Assembly: GCF_000418325.1 (NCBI RefSeq)
Contig: NC_021658.1
Coordinates: forward strand, 10,802,001-10,866,000
DNA from: Sorangium cellulosum So0157-2
GTDB taxonomy: Bacteria; Myxococcota_A; Polyangia; Polyangiales; Polyangiaceae
Direction: 5' to 3'
Length of the DNA: 64,000 nt
Under the pieces are notes generated by a model that was given only the letters and a program-made list of their open reading frames with translations, did no database searches and was not told the origin of the DNA. Position 1 is the stretch's first letter. Each line of letters starts with the position of its first letter. Shown piece after piece: positions 1-8,853 of this stretch. Both the position numbers and the translations under genes were made by a program.

Positions 1-2568
1 GAGTACACCTACACGGAGTCGAGCCGCATCGAGGCGCTCGACGTCTCGGACCCGGCGGACATCCGCCTGATCGGCTCGTTCAACCTGCCGGGCACCATCT
101 CCGACTCGCGCATCGTCGGCGACGTGCTCTATGCCGTCACCCTGGAGAACAACTATTGCTGGGGGTGCGGGAGCTCGCCGAACACCACCGTCACCTCCCT
201 CGCCGTCGGCGACCCCGAGGCGATCCGGGTCGTCGATAAAATGAGCTTCAGCGACGACGACCCCTACGGCTACGGGTGGCGCCGCAGCGTGACCGTCACC
301 CAGGACCGCATGTATGTCTCCGGCATCGAGTGGGACGGCACCGACGAGGGGCACTCCACCATCCAGGTCATCGACATCTCCGACCCGAGCGGCGACCTCG
401 TGGAAGGCACGACCGTCGAGGCCACCGGCCAGATCCAGAGCCGCTGGCAGATGGACGAGCACGAGGGCGTCCTCCGCGTCGTCAGCCAGCCCGGCCTCTG
501 GTGGAACAACGCGGCGCAGCCCGGCGTCCAGACCTTCGCCGTCGCGTCCTCGCAGGAGCTCACCCCCCTCGGCTACACCGAGCTCCGCCTCCCCAAGCCC
601 GAGTCGCTGCGCTCCGTCCGCTTCGACGGCGACCGCGCCTACGCCATCACGGCGGAGCAGACCGACCCGCTGTTCACCATCGATCTCAGCGACCCGGAGC
701 ACCCCGCCCAGCTCGGCGAGCTCGAGATGCCCGGCTGGGTCTACCACATGGAGCCGCGCGGCGACCGCGTGCTCGCCCTCGGGTTCGACAACGCCTCCAC
801 CGAGGGCTCGCTCCACGTCTCGCTCTTCGACGTCTCGGACCTCACGGCCCCGACGATGCTGGAGCGCATCCACTTCGGCGGCTCGTGGGGGAGCTTCGCC
901 GAGGACCAGGACCGGATCCACAAGGCCTTCACCATCCTGGACGACCTCGGCACGATCCTCGTGCCCTACAGCGGCTGGGCGCAGCGCGGCGACATCGGCT
1001 GCGGCACGTACAACAGCGGCATCCAGCTCATCGACTTCACGGCCGACACGCTGACGAAGCGCGGCTCCGCCCCCGCGCGCGGCCAGGCGCGGCGCGCCTT
1101 CGTCCACGACGAGCGGCTCTTCGCCGTCTCCGATCAGGAGGTCGGGACGTTCAACATCGACAACCGCGACGCCCCGGTCGAGGTCGCCGACCTCACCCTC
1201 ACGACCGTCGTCAGCAACGCGGTCGTCACCGGCGATCTCGTGGTCCGCATGAGCGCGGACTGGTGGACCAGCAGCCCGCAGCTCGAGATCGCGCCGGCCG
1301 CGGATCCGGGCCGCACCGAGCCGATCGGGAAGCTCGACCTCGCGGCGCTGGGCTCCGGGTCGGAGGGGGACTGCTACGGCTACGGCATCGCCGACGCGCG
1401 CCTCTTCGCGCACGGGCAATACGCCTACCTGCTCTGGCCCTCGTACACGGGCGGGACCACCAAGGCGCACGTCGCCGTCATCGATCTCAGGGACCCCGAG
1501 TCTCCCCGGATCGCGAGCCAGCGCGCCCTGCCGTTCGGCAGCAACGCGCTCTACTCCTACGGGTACTACGGCGCCGTCGTCCCGACGGGTGATTCCGTGG
1601 TGCAGGCGGGGAGCACCCTCGTGCTCCGCAACACCGACGACCAGCACAACTACTACGACGACTACTACGACGGCAACGAGCAGCCGGCGCCTGCGGAGCC
1701 GTCGCTCGAGGTCCTCGACCTCTCCGACCCGTCGAACCCGGTGCACCGCTCGGTGGCGCTGCTCTCCGAGACGCTGCCCGCCGGCGGTGGCTACACGGGC
1801 CTTCAGCTCGACGGCACCACCGTGCTGACCTCGCACTGGGTGCCGCTGCCCGAGGACCCCTCCAAGGCGCGCTTCTACCTCGACCGCATCGACGTGTCCG
1901 ACCCGTCCGCGCCCGTCGTGCGGGCGCCGGTCAACGTGCCCGGGTCGCTGCTCGCCTTCGACGGCGCGCTCGGCCGCGCGCTCACGGTCGATTACGAGCC
2001 GTTCGAGCTCCAGGTGCCGAGCCCCGAGGCCTGCTACCGGGAGTTCGCGCAGAACGTCGACTACAAGCCGACCGACCCGAACGACTGGTCAGGCGCCGGC
2101 ATCTGCAAAGGGATGAGCCGCACGATCAAGCTCCTCGACGTCGGCGACAAGACCGCGCGCCTCCGCGACGAGCGCCCGATCGACGGCGACGCCGGCATCT
2201 GGCAGGTGTCCGTGGGCGACGACCGCGTGTTCATGCTCACCTACCTGAACTACGTGGTCGAGGACGGCGAGGTGCCGTACGGGATGCTCGTGGCCAGCGG
2301 GCTCGAGGAAGGCCGCATCGAGCTCGTGAGGAAGCCGTTCGCGGAGCTGAGCCACAGCTCGCCGCTCTTCGCCGACGGGACGCGCCTCCTCGTCTCCAGC
2401 TACAGCCCGCCCTCGCTCTCCGTCATCGACGCCTCCGACCTCGACGCGCTGACCTACGAGACCAAGGGCGAGCTCTCCTCGTACATCCATCGGGTGACGC
2501 TCGACGGCGACCGCGCCCTCTGCTCGCTCGGGCACCACGGGCTCGAGGTCGTCGACCTCGGGGACTGA
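1..2568 (+). CDS. Beta-propeller domain protein, 5' end outside window
   Basis: The frame is open from base 1, so the N-terminus and any signal peptide lie upstream; 855 codons plus stop are visible. The protein is built of repeated blades with phrases such as 'ALDVSDPADIRLIGSF', 'VIDISDPSG', 'TIDLSDPEHPAQLGEL', 'VLDLSDPSNPVH' and 'RIDVSDPSAPVV'. This is the LVIVD-like, secreted Beta_propel type of repeat. It has paired cysteines (CWGCG; CYGYG) and acidic Asp-rich loops suggesting metal binding. It is probably an extracytoplasmic or surface protein; the enzymatic role, if any, is unknown. An 11-bp stem hairpin follows the stop. The family assignment is from pattern recognition of the blades; precise function is not inferable. 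Confidence 0.8.
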   Translation, partial: EYTYTESSRIEALDVSDPADIRLIGSFNLPGTISDSRIVGDVLYAVTLENNYCWGCGSSPNTTVTSLAVGDPEAIRVVDKMSFSDDDPYGYGWRRSVTVTQDRMYVSGIEWDGTDEGHSTIQVIDISDPSGDLVEGTTVEATGQIQSRWQMDEHEGVLRVVSQPGLWWNNAAQPGVQTFAVASSQELTPLGYTELRLPKPESLRSVRFDGDRAYAITAEQTDPLFTIDLSDPEHPAQLGELEMPGWVYHMEPRGDRVLALGFDNASTEGSLHVSLFDVSDLTAPTMLERIHFGGSWGSFAEDQDRIHKAFTILDDLGTILVPYSGWAQRGDIGCGTYNSGIQLIDFTADTLTKRGSAPARGQARRAFVHDERLFAVSDQEVGTFNIDNRDAPVEVADLTLTTVVSNAVVTGDLVVRMSADWWTSSPQLEIAPAADPGRTEPIGKLDLAALGSGSEGDCYGYGIADARLFAHGQYAYLLWPSYTGGTTKAHVAVIDLRDPESPRIASQRALPFGSNALYSYGYYGAVVPTGDSVVQAGSTLVLRNTDDQHNYYDDYYDGNEQPAPAEPSLEVLDLSDPSNPVHRSVALLSETLPAGGGYTGLQLDGTTVLTSHWVPLPEDPSKARFYLDRIDVSDPSAPVVRAPVNVPGSLLAFDGALGRALTVDYEPFELQVPSPEACYREFAQNVDYKPTDPNDWSGAGICKGMSRTIKLLDVGDKTARLRDERPIDGDAGIWQVSVGDDRVFMLTYLNYVVEDGEVPYGMLVASGLEEGRIELVRKPFAELSHSSPLFADGTRLLVSSYSPPSLSVIDASDLDALTYETKGELSSYIHRVTLDGDRALCSLGHHGLEVVDLGD

Positions 2569-2580
2569 CCCGCGCGCCGC

Positions 2581-2622
2581 GCCTTCGCCGCCGCCGCCCC
2601 GCGCGGGCGGCGCGGCGAAGGC
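2581..2622 (+). terminator. Terminator-like hairpin after the beta-propeller gene
   Basis: GCCTTCGCCGC at 2581-2591 pairs perfectly with GCGGCGAAGGC at 2612-2622, and the GC-rich interior can pair further. It lies 12 bp after the stop codon. There is no T-run, so intrinsic termination is plausible but unproven. Confidence 0.45.
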
Positions 2623-2679
2623 ACAGGCCGTCCGCCGCGGGCGCTTGGCGCCGGGGCCCGGCTGCGGCACACAGATGTC

Positions 2680-3198
2680 ATGGGCAGAGCCGAGCTCGGG
2701 CAGCTGATCGATCGCGAAGGGCTCGACGCCTCGGACGGCGCGCGGGGCCGCCTCGCGATCGCCGTCCCCGCGGCGTGGGCGCGCGACCGCGCGGACATCG
2801 AGATCACCGTGCCCGCCCGCGTCACCTGCGCCCGCTGCGACGGCGGCGGCTGCGACAGCTGCGCCCGGAGCGGCGCCCACCGCGCCCCGGCCGAGGCCGC
2901 CGCGAGGACGCTGCGGCTCCGGCTCCCGCCCGATCTCGCCGCCGGCGCGACGCTCCGCCTGGTGCGCCCCTTCGGCGAGCACGCCCCGCTCGACCAGCTC
3001 CTCGTCGAGCTCCGCGAGGGCAGCGCGGCGTCGCCCGGCGTGCTGCGCGTCGGGCCGCCCCCGTCGGACGCGCTCGCGCGCGCCGCGGCGCCGGACGGCG
3101 GCGGCCTGCGCGCGCTCGGCGCGCAGCTCGGCACGCCGGCCGTCCTCGCGGCCCTCGCCGCGATCGCGGCGGTCGTCGGGCTCCTGCTCGGCCGATGA
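2680..3198 (+). CDS. DnaJ zinc-finger/C-terminal-like protein with C-terminal membrane anchor
   Basis: 172 residues. A CxxC-x4-CxxC cluster (Cys50, 53, 58, 61, within ARCDGGGCDSCARSG) resembles half of the DnaJ cysteine-rich zinc module. It is followed by a stretch like the DnaJ substrate-binding beta domain ('LRLRLPPDLAAGATLRLVRP', then 'DQLLVELRE'). No J-domain with HPD is present. Residues about 150-171 form a single hydrophobic segment ending LLLGR, suggesting a tail-anchored protein with its bulk in the cytoplasm. The start is the ATG at 2680; an overlapping out-of-frame ATG lies at 2674. It could be a stripped-down DnaJ-type scaffold or a zinc-ribbon protein. The assignment rests on motif resemblance only. 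Confidence 0.6.
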   Translation: MGRAELGQLIDREGLDASDGARGRLAIAVPAAWARDRADIEITVPARVTCARCDGGGCDSCARSGAHRAPAEAAARTLRLRLPPDLAAGATLRLVRPFGEHAPLDQLLVELREGSAASPGVLRVGPPPSDALARAAAPDGGGLRALGAQLGTPAVLAALAAIAAVVGLLLGR

Positions 3199-3386
3199 TC
3201 GCGCGGGCCGGCGCCTCGTCCGCCGGGCGCGGCCGCGCCGCGGAGCGCGCGCCGCTCGCCCGCAGCAGACGCGGTCGACGCCGCCGGCAGGGCCTCGCTG
3301 CCGTGCAGGGCCCATGCTAGCGAGAGGCCCGCGGACGCGCGCGGGGATCGACCACACCGCCACGGCCGCGGACGGAGAGCAAGCAC

Positions 3387-4313
3387 ATGAGCCTCAACGA
3401 GCCCCTGCGGGCCAGGATCGCCACCATCATCCGCGAGAACGACGTCGTCCTGTTCATGAAGGGGACGCGGACCATGCCTCAGTGCGGCTTCTCCGCCCAG
3501 GTGGTGAGCATCCTCGACGAGCACCTGCCCACGTACCAGACGGTGGACGTCCTCTCGGACCCCGCGCTGCGCGACGGCATCAAGGAGTTCTCGAGCTGGC
3601 CCACGATCCCGCAGCTCTACATCCGCGGCGAGTTCATCGGCGGCTGCGACATCGTGAAGGAGCTGCACGCGACCGGGGAGCTCGTGAAGGCGCTCGGGCT
3701 CGCGCAGGGCGCGCCGCAGGCGCCGCCCGCCATCCGCGTGACCCAGGCGGCCGTCGCCGCGTTCGCGGCCGCGCGGGAGTCCGACGCCGACTTCGTTCAC
3801 ATCGAGATCGACCCCTCCTTCAACTACGGCCTTTACTTCGGCCCGCGGCAGGCCGGCGACGTCGAGGTCGAGGCCGGCGGGGTGGTGTTCCTGCTCGACC
3901 GCGCGAGCGCGCGGCGCGCCGAGGGGCTGTCGATCGACTTCGTCGAGGGCCCCTCGGGCGGCGGCTTCAAGCTGGAGAGCCCGAACGATCCGCCGAAGGT
4001 CAAGCAGCTCTCGCCCGCCGCGCTCAAGGCGATGCTCGACGGCGGCGAGGCGCTCGAGCTCTTCGACGTCCGCACCGATCAGGAGCGCACGATCGCGAAG
4101 ATCGCGGGCGCGCGCCGCCTCGACCAGGAAGGGCAGCAGCGCCTGGAGACGCTCGCCAAGGACGCGCGGATCGTCTTCCACTGCCACCACGGCGGGCGCA
4201 GCCAGGCAGCCGCCGAGCACTACCTCGCGAAGGGCTTCAGGAACGTCTACAACCTCCAGGGCGGCATCGACGCGTGGTCGCGCGAGATCGACCCGTCGGT
4301 GCCGCGGTACTGA
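3387..4313 (+). CDS. Monothiol glutaredoxin fused to A-type-carrier-like and rhodanese domains
   Basis: 308 residues with three modules. Residues 1-105 are a Grx4-type monothiol glutaredoxin: 'VLFMKGTRTMPQCGFSAQVV' with active-site Cys33, TIPQLYI and GGCDI, matching the CGFS class that binds [2Fe-2S] with glutathione. Residues about 112-205 resemble IscA/ErpA A-type carriers ('LYFGPRQAGDVEVEAGG', 'GGGFKLESPN') but contain no cysteine, so cannot ligate Fe-S in the usual way. Residues about 215-308 are a rhodanese domain with Cys266 in 'VFHCHHGGRS'. It probably handles Fe-S cluster or sulfur traffic in the cytoplasm. The domain calls are confident; the combined function is inferred. It stands alone, with no Fe-S assembly genes visible nearby. 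Confidence 0.85.
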   Translation: MSLNEPLRARIATIIRENDVVLFMKGTRTMPQCGFSAQVVSILDEHLPTYQTVDVLSDPALRDGIKEFSSWPTIPQLYIRGEFIGGCDIVKELHATGELVKALGLAQGAPQAPPAIRVTQAAVAAFAAARESDADFVHIEIDPSFNYGLYFGPRQAGDVEVEAGGVVFLLDRASARRAEGLSIDFVEGPSGGGFKLESPNDPPKVKQLSPAALKAMLDGGEALELFDVRTDQERTIAKIAGARRLDQEGQQRLETLAKDARIVFHCHHGGRSQAAAEHYLAKGFRNVYNLQGGIDAWSREIDPSVPRY

Positions 4314-4442
4314 CCGCCCCACCCGCGACGCGCGCGCGTCGAGGTCGGGACAGGCATCCGCCAAAGCTAGATTTTTCCACTCACGCTGCGCGCTGATCCT
4401 CGGGTCCTTCAGGGCCGCCCTTGGATCAGGTATGCGTACTGT

Positions 4443-5804
4443 GTGGGAGCGGACGATCAGTCCACGATCAGGGCGTCCGACGCACAGGCGGCGTCCGCGT
4501 CGTCGGCGACGCCGGGCCTCGTGGTCATCTTCACCCGCGGGCAGCCTGCGTGCGCGCCGATCCCGCTCGGGGACGGCGCGGTCGTGCTCGGTCGTGCGCC
4601 GACGGGCGACACGGGGGTCGTCGACGACGATCAGGTGTCGCGCCGGCACGCCCGCGTCGCCCTCTCGGGCCAGGGCCTGCAGATCACCGATCTCGGCAGC
4701 AGAAACGGCACCTTCGTCGACGGCAAGCAGGTCGAGGATCGGGTCTTCCCGTCGCTCCCGCGGCTGATCCGGATCGGGGGCACGCTGCTGCGCTTCGCCG
4801 CGGACGTCGCGCCGTTCCAGCGGGGCGGCGTCCTGGAGCACGAGGACGGGGTGATCGGCCCCACGCTGCGGCAGGCCCGCGAGCTGATCGCCCGCGCGGG
4901 GGCGCGCGGCGAGACGCTGCTGCTCACCGGGCCGAGCGGCTCGGGCAAGGAGCTCGCGGCGCGCGCCTTCCACGCGGCGACGGGGCGGGGCGGCCCCTTC
5001 GTCGCCGTGAACTGCGCCGCGATCCCCGAGGGCCTCGCGGAGCGGCTGCTCTTCGGGGCGCGGCGCGGGGCGTACTCGGACGCGACCGCCGACGCGGAGG
5101 GCTACGTCCAGGCCGCGCACGGCGGCACGCTGTTCCTCGACGAGATCGCGGAGCTCGACGCGTCGGTGCAACCCAAGCTGCTCCGCGTCCTCGAGACGCG
5201 CGAGGTGACCGCGCTCGGCGACACGCGCCCGCGCAAGGTGGAGTTCCGGCTCTGCGCGGCCACCCTGAGGGATCTCCAGGCCGAGGTCGCGGCGCGCCGC
5301 TTCCGGGAGGACCTCTATTACCGGATCGGCCGGCCCGAGGTGCGGGTCCCGGCGCTGACCGAGCGGCTCGAGGAGCTGCCCTGGCTGATCGCGGCGGAGC
5401 TCCGGCGCGGCGGCGCGCGGCTCGCGCCGAGCCTCGGGCTCGTGGAGGCGTGCGCGCTGCGCGCGTGGCCGGGCAACGTGCGGGAGCTGCTGCGCGAGGT
5501 GCGGCAGGCGGGCCTCGCGGCGCACGCCGCCGGGCGCGCCGTGGTGGAGGCGTCGGACCTCGCGCCCTCCGCGGGCCTCGACATCACGGAGGTCGCGAGG
5601 CGCACGCCGCCGGCGGCGGAGCTGCGGCGGATCGCCATCGAGGTGGCGCTGCGGCGCGAGCAGGGGAACGTCACGCGCGCGGCCCGCTCGCTCGGGATGC
5701 ACCGGAACCAGCTGCGCCGCTGGCTCGCCCGCCACGGGGTCGACGCGGCGGCGTTCGCGGGCGCGGGCAAGGACGACGGCGCTGCTGCTAAGGAGTCGAC
5801 ATGA
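4443..5804 (+). CDS. FHA domain/AAA+/Fis-type regulator (sigma-54 activator family, GAFTGA altered)
   Basis: 453 residues from a GTG start. The FHA domain lies at about 25-115 (LGRAP, SRRHARV, GSRNGTFVDG), a phosphothreonine reader. The AAA+ domain is at about 130-360 with Walker A 'TGPSGSGKELAARAF', 'AVNCAAIPEGL', Walker B 'GGTLFLDEIAELD' and 'FREDLYYRI'. A Fis-type helix-turn-helix lies at about 395-440 ('GNVTRAARSLGMHRNQLRRW'). The sigma-54 contact loop GAFTGA reads GAYSDA here, so it may not remodel sigma-54 RNA polymerase in the normal way. The FHA domain suggests control by a Ser/Thr kinase. Its stop overlaps the next start (ATGA at 5801-5804), so it is translationally coupled to the RraA-like gene. 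Confidence 0.88.
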   Translation: MGADDQSTIRASDAQAASASSATPGLVVIFTRGQPACAPIPLGDGAVVLGRAPTGDTGVVDDDQVSRRHARVALSGQGLQITDLGSRNGTFVDGKQVEDRVFPSLPRLIRIGGTLLRFAADVAPFQRGGVLEHEDGVIGPTLRQARELIARAGARGETLLLTGPSGSGKELAARAFHAATGRGGPFVAVNCAAIPEGLAERLLFGARRGAYSDATADAEGYVQAAHGGTLFLDEIAELDASVQPKLLRVLETREVTALGDTRPRKVEFRLCAATLRDLQAEVAARRFREDLYYRIGRPEVRVPALTERLEELPWLIAAELRRGGARLAPSLGLVEACALRAWPGNVRELLREVRQAGLAAHAAGRAVVEASDLAPSAGLDITEVARRTPPAAELRRIAIEVALRREQGNVTRAARSLGMHRNQLRRWLARHGVDAAAFAGAGKDDGAAAKEST

Positions 5805-6292
5805 GCTCGGACACCACGGTTCGCACCACGGATCTCTGCGACGACCACCCGGACGCCGTCGCCGTCGCCGATCCGATCTTCCGGGATTACGGCGGAGCTC
5901 GCCTGTTCCACGGGCCCATCGTTACGGTGAAGGTCCACGAGGACAACGTGCTCGTCCGCAAGGCGCTCGAAGAGCCGGGCCAGGGGCGGGTGCTGGTCGT
6001 GGACGGCGGCGGCTCGCTCCGCTGCGCGCTCCTCGGGGACAACGTCGCCGCGATCGCCCACCAGAACGGCTGGGCCGGGCTTGTCGTGTACGGCTGCGTC
6101 CGCGACGCGGAGGCGCTCGGCCGCATCCCGATCGGCGTGAAGGCCCTCGCGACGCACCCGCGGAAGAGCAACAAGAAGGGCGCGGGGGACCGCGACGTCC
6201 CCGTGACGTTCGCCGGGATCACCTATGTTCCCGGCGGATTCATCTATGCCGACCACGACGGGATCGTCTTCGCCCTCAAGGCGCTCGTCTGA
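5801..6292 (+). CDS. rraA: RraA family protein (RNase E inhibitor / HMG aldolase fold)
   Basis: 163 residues, the usual length of RraA. The motifs are characteristic: 'VDGGGSLRCALLGDN', 'GLVVYGCVRDAEAL' (with the family's conserved Arg-Asp pair), 'GVKALATHPRKSNKKG' and a C-terminal 'IYADHDGIVF'. Family members either inhibit RNase E or act as 4-hydroxy-4-methyl-2-oxoglutarate aldolases; sequence alone does not separate these. A good ribosome binding site (AAGGAG) sits inside the end of the preceding regulator gene, with which it overlaps by 4 bp. The start at 5801 is therefore well supported. Confidence 0.87.
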   Translation: MSSDTTVRTTDLCDDHPDAVAVADPIFRDYGGARLFHGPIVTVKVHEDNVLVRKALEEPGQGRVLVVDGGGSLRCALLGDNVAAIAHQNGWAGLVVYGCVRDAEALGRIPIGVKALATHPRKSNKKGAGDRDVPVTFAGITYVPGGFIYADHDGIVFALKALV

Positions 6293-6517
6293 GGAGCTCG
6301 CCCGCGCGTTCGCGCATCGGCGAGGCAAAAACGCACGTCGCCGCGCAATTTCGCCACATACGAGGAGGGGAGCGCGCGGCGGTTGCTCGCGAGGTGGATG
6401 GGCTCGGCTCCGGTCTGGACGCGCGGGTGTCGTGCGCCGCGTCGAAGCGCGCTGCCTGGCGCGGCCGATGCATTGACGCGGAAGCTACCAACACCTCGTA
6501 GATACGGGAGGACAAGA

Positions 6518-6766
6518 ATGAGCAACATCACGTCCGAGCTGAAGAGCGATCTGACCAAGAGCCTGGAGTCGCTCCAGACCCTGCGCGACGAGATCCGGGT
6601 CAGGCTGCACCTCGCCGGCATGGAGGCGAAGGACGCCTGGGGCAAGCTGGAGCCGACGCTCCTCGACGCGGAGAAGCTGGCCGAGGACGTCTCGGAGACG
6701 TCGCGGAACGCGCTGCGCGACATCCTGGAGAAGGTGAAGGAGTTCCGCTCGTCGCTGCCGTCCTGA
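6518..6766 (+). CDS. Small helical protein of unknown function
   Basis: 82 residues, starting at the ATG preceded by GGGAGGA. The frame is open further upstream, but the RBS and the drop in coding character before 6518 favour this start. The sequence is lysine/glutamate-rich and heptad-like ('LKSDLTKSLESLQTLRDEI', 'AEKLAEDVSETSRNALRDI'), predicting two or three long helices that could form a coiled coil. It has no signal peptide and no cysteine. I do not recognise a named family. A strong terminator follows 55 bp after the stop. Confidence 0.75.
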   Translation: MSNITSELKSDLTKSLESLQTLRDEIRVRLHLAGMEAKDAWGKLEPTLLDAEKLAEDVSETSRNALRDILEKVKEFRSSLPS

Positions 6767-6821
6767 TCGCGGCGCCTTCGGGATGATGTGACGAGAGCGC
6801 CCCTCGGGGGCGCGGGCAGGC

Positions 6822-6849
6822 GGCGCCCACCAGGAGCCTGGTGGGCGCC
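6822..6849. terminator. Intrinsic terminator, probably bidirectional
   Basis: A perfect 12-bp stem GGCGCCCACCAG / CTGGTGGGCGCC with a GAGC loop, followed on the plus strand by TCTGCTTTGT. It lies between the convergent ends of the small helical gene (stop 6766) and the aldehyde-dehydrogenase-like gene (stop 6895), so it may serve both. Confidence 0.7.
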
Positions 6850-6894
6850 TCTGCTTTGTCCGCCCGCGCGCTGCCCGAGCGCCGGCCCCGCGGC

Positions 6895-8751
6895 TCACCC
6901 GCGCAGCGCGGCCGCCGCGACGCGCGCGACGTTGCCCCACCGCGGGTCGGCTGCGCAGGCCGCGAGCCGCTCGCCCACGACGTGGGAGCGGCGGTGATCG
7001 CAGGAGCTGGGCGGCCGCGCGAAGGTCGTGAGCGGCGCGCGCAGGAGGGTCTTCTCGACCTGCGCGAGCATCGCGGTGTTGTGCACGAAGCCGAGCCCGC
7101 TCTGGATGTCGGCGAGCGTGGCGCTCGGGTGGCCGCCCCAGGGCGGGACGACCAGCGCGTGCGCGGCGGCGGGCGCCTGGTTCACCGCGACCACGCCGTA
7201 CCGGAGCTCGAGCAGGGCGCGGTCGAGCGCGGCGCCGACGGCGGGGTCCTCCTCGCTGATCGGGTGCGCGACGATCGACGCGCCCAGGCTGCCCTGGAGC
7301 CGGTCGTTGCAGAGGCGGACCGCCGCCTCCAGGAACTCCACCGGATCGCTCGAGCCGACCTCGACGATGGAGAGGACGCCGCAGAGCGGCTCGGTCGAGA
7401 AGAGCGGCTCGGCGGGATCCGACGCGGAGAGCCCGGCGATCAGCGTCCACGGGGGCGCGCCCGGCCCCGCCTCGCCGATGCGCACGACCCCGGGCGGGAG
7501 CGGCGCGTCGGCGGAGCCCTCGAGGCGCTCGCGCTCGAGCGGCGGGCGCCCGGCCGTGAGCGCGGCGTGCCGCGCCTCGGCCTCCGGATGGACCGCGCGC
7601 CGCGGGGGCACGGCGGCGAGCGCGCGGTGGAGCATCCGGAAGAGCAGCGGCCGCTGCACGAAGCCCCTGGGCAGCACGAGGACGTGCGCCGCGGGGTCGC
7701 CGAGCGAGGCGCTGCTCACGACGCGGCTCGCGAGGAGCCTCACCTGGAACCAGAGCTCGTCCCTGCCGTAGAGCCACGGCATCACGAGGACGGGGCGGAC
7801 GCCGCCGAGCACGGAGGTGATGGGCTTGTGGAGCAGCCGCTCCCCCGACGCCCGCCGGCCCGCCTGCTGCGGGCCCGGCGGGCCCCAGACGAGCGCGTCG
7901 TGCGCCGCCGCCGCGCCGGTGACGTGGACCTCCGCGACGGCGGGGTGCGCCGCGAGGTAGGCGGCCGCGTCGGCGCCGCCATAGACGAAGCGGAGGAGCC
8001 CGCGCGAGACGAGCGGCGCGAGGGCGCGCTCGAGCAGCGCGCCGAGGGGCGCGCTCTCGGGGCTCGCCGCGAGCGCGACGACGCGGCCGTCGACGAAGAG
8101 CTTGTGGAGCGCGTCGCGGAGGGGGACGCTCGCGGCGCCGCCCGCGCCGAGCACCAGCGCGACGCCGCCCTCGGGGTCGCGCTGCCGGTAGAACGGCGCC
8201 TGCGCTTCCAGGACGCCGGCGCGCGTCGCGCCGGGCTGCATCAGGACGCGCGCGCGGAGGGGCCCGTGCAGCGCGGCGTCCTTCAGGCCCGCGGGGAACA
8301 CGTCCACCTCGACGCGGCCGTCCGGCCGGGCGCGCACCGCCCCGCGGCGGAGCCGCGGGCGCCCGCGCGCGGCGACGTCCTCGAGCGCCTCGGCCAGGAG
8401 GCGCACCTGCGCGAGCGTCGCGCACGGCCCCGCGAGCCACGCCTCGCCGGCCGCGGCCGAGCCGGGGTCGAGCCCCGCGGCGGCGCACGACGCCTCGACC
8501 TGCGGGCGCGCGGCGGCGAGCAGGCCCGGGAGCAGCGCGCGGAGCAGCGAGGCCTTCTCGCGGGGCGGCATGCGCGCGAAGCCGAGGGCCGCGTCGCCCA
8601 GCTCGGACAGCGCGCGATCGAGCTCTGCCGGGGGTGTCTCGGCGCCGCGCGCCGCGCCCGCATCGGCCGCCGGCGCGGCCGCGGGTCCGCCGGAGAGGAG
8701 GCTTCCGGGCGCGGGGGCGGCGGCGGTGACGAGATCGGGGACCGGCGGCAT
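6895..8751 (-). CDS. Aldehyde dehydrogenase-like protein lacking the expected catalytic Cys
   Basis: 618 residues from the ATG at 8751 (MPPVPDLV). ALDH-like features appear in order: a helical N-terminal region, 'VALVLGAGGAASVPLRDAL' (about 197-215, cofactor-type loop), 'ITSVLGGVRPVLVMP' (about 311-325, equivalent of ELGGKNP), and a C-terminal ALDH-like segment 'PLCGVLSIVEV'. In the segment where the catalytic cysteine is expected the protein reads SSASLGDPA (346-354). No Cys occurs between Cys110 and the C-terminal third. It may therefore be a non-catalytic or altered member. It is transcribed alone and leftwards, ending at a shared terminator. The family call is moderately sure; substrate unknown. 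Confidence 0.68.
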   Translation of the reverse strand: MPPVPDLVTAAAPAPGSLLSGGPAAAPAADAGAARGAETPPAELDRALSELGDAALGFARMPPREKASLLRALLPGLLAAARPQVEASCAAAGLDPGSAAAGEAWLAGPCATLAQVRLLAEALEDVAARGRPRLRRGAVRARPDGRVEVDVFPAGLKDAALHGPLRARVLMQPGATRAGVLEAQAPFYRQRDPEGGVALVLGAGGAASVPLRDALHKLFVDGRVVALAASPESAPLGALLERALAPLVSRGLLRFVYGGADAAAYLAAHPAVAEVHVTGAAAAHDALVWGPPGPQQAGRRASGERLLHKPITSVLGGVRPVLVMPWLYGRDELWFQVRLLASRVVSSASLGDPAAHVLVLPRGFVQRPLLFRMLHRALAAVPPRRAVHPEAEARHAALTAGRPPLERERLEGSADAPLPPGVVRIGEAGPGAPPWTLIAGLSASDPAEPLFSTEPLCGVLSIVEVGSSDPVEFLEAAVRLCNDRLQGSLGASIVAHPISEEDPAVGAALDRALLELRYGVVAVNQAPAAAHALVVPPWGGHPSATLADIQSGLGFVHNTAMLAQVEKTLLRAPLTTFARPPSSCDHRRSHVVGERLAACAADPRWGNVARVAAAALRG

Positions 8752-8853
8752 CGGGACGCAGACTACAGGCAGGCGATCGCGCGCGCGAGCGCAGCGACGG
8801 TTCGCGGCGCGCGTGTAGCCGGCCTGCTCGGGATTCGGTAGAGTCCAGCGCCT

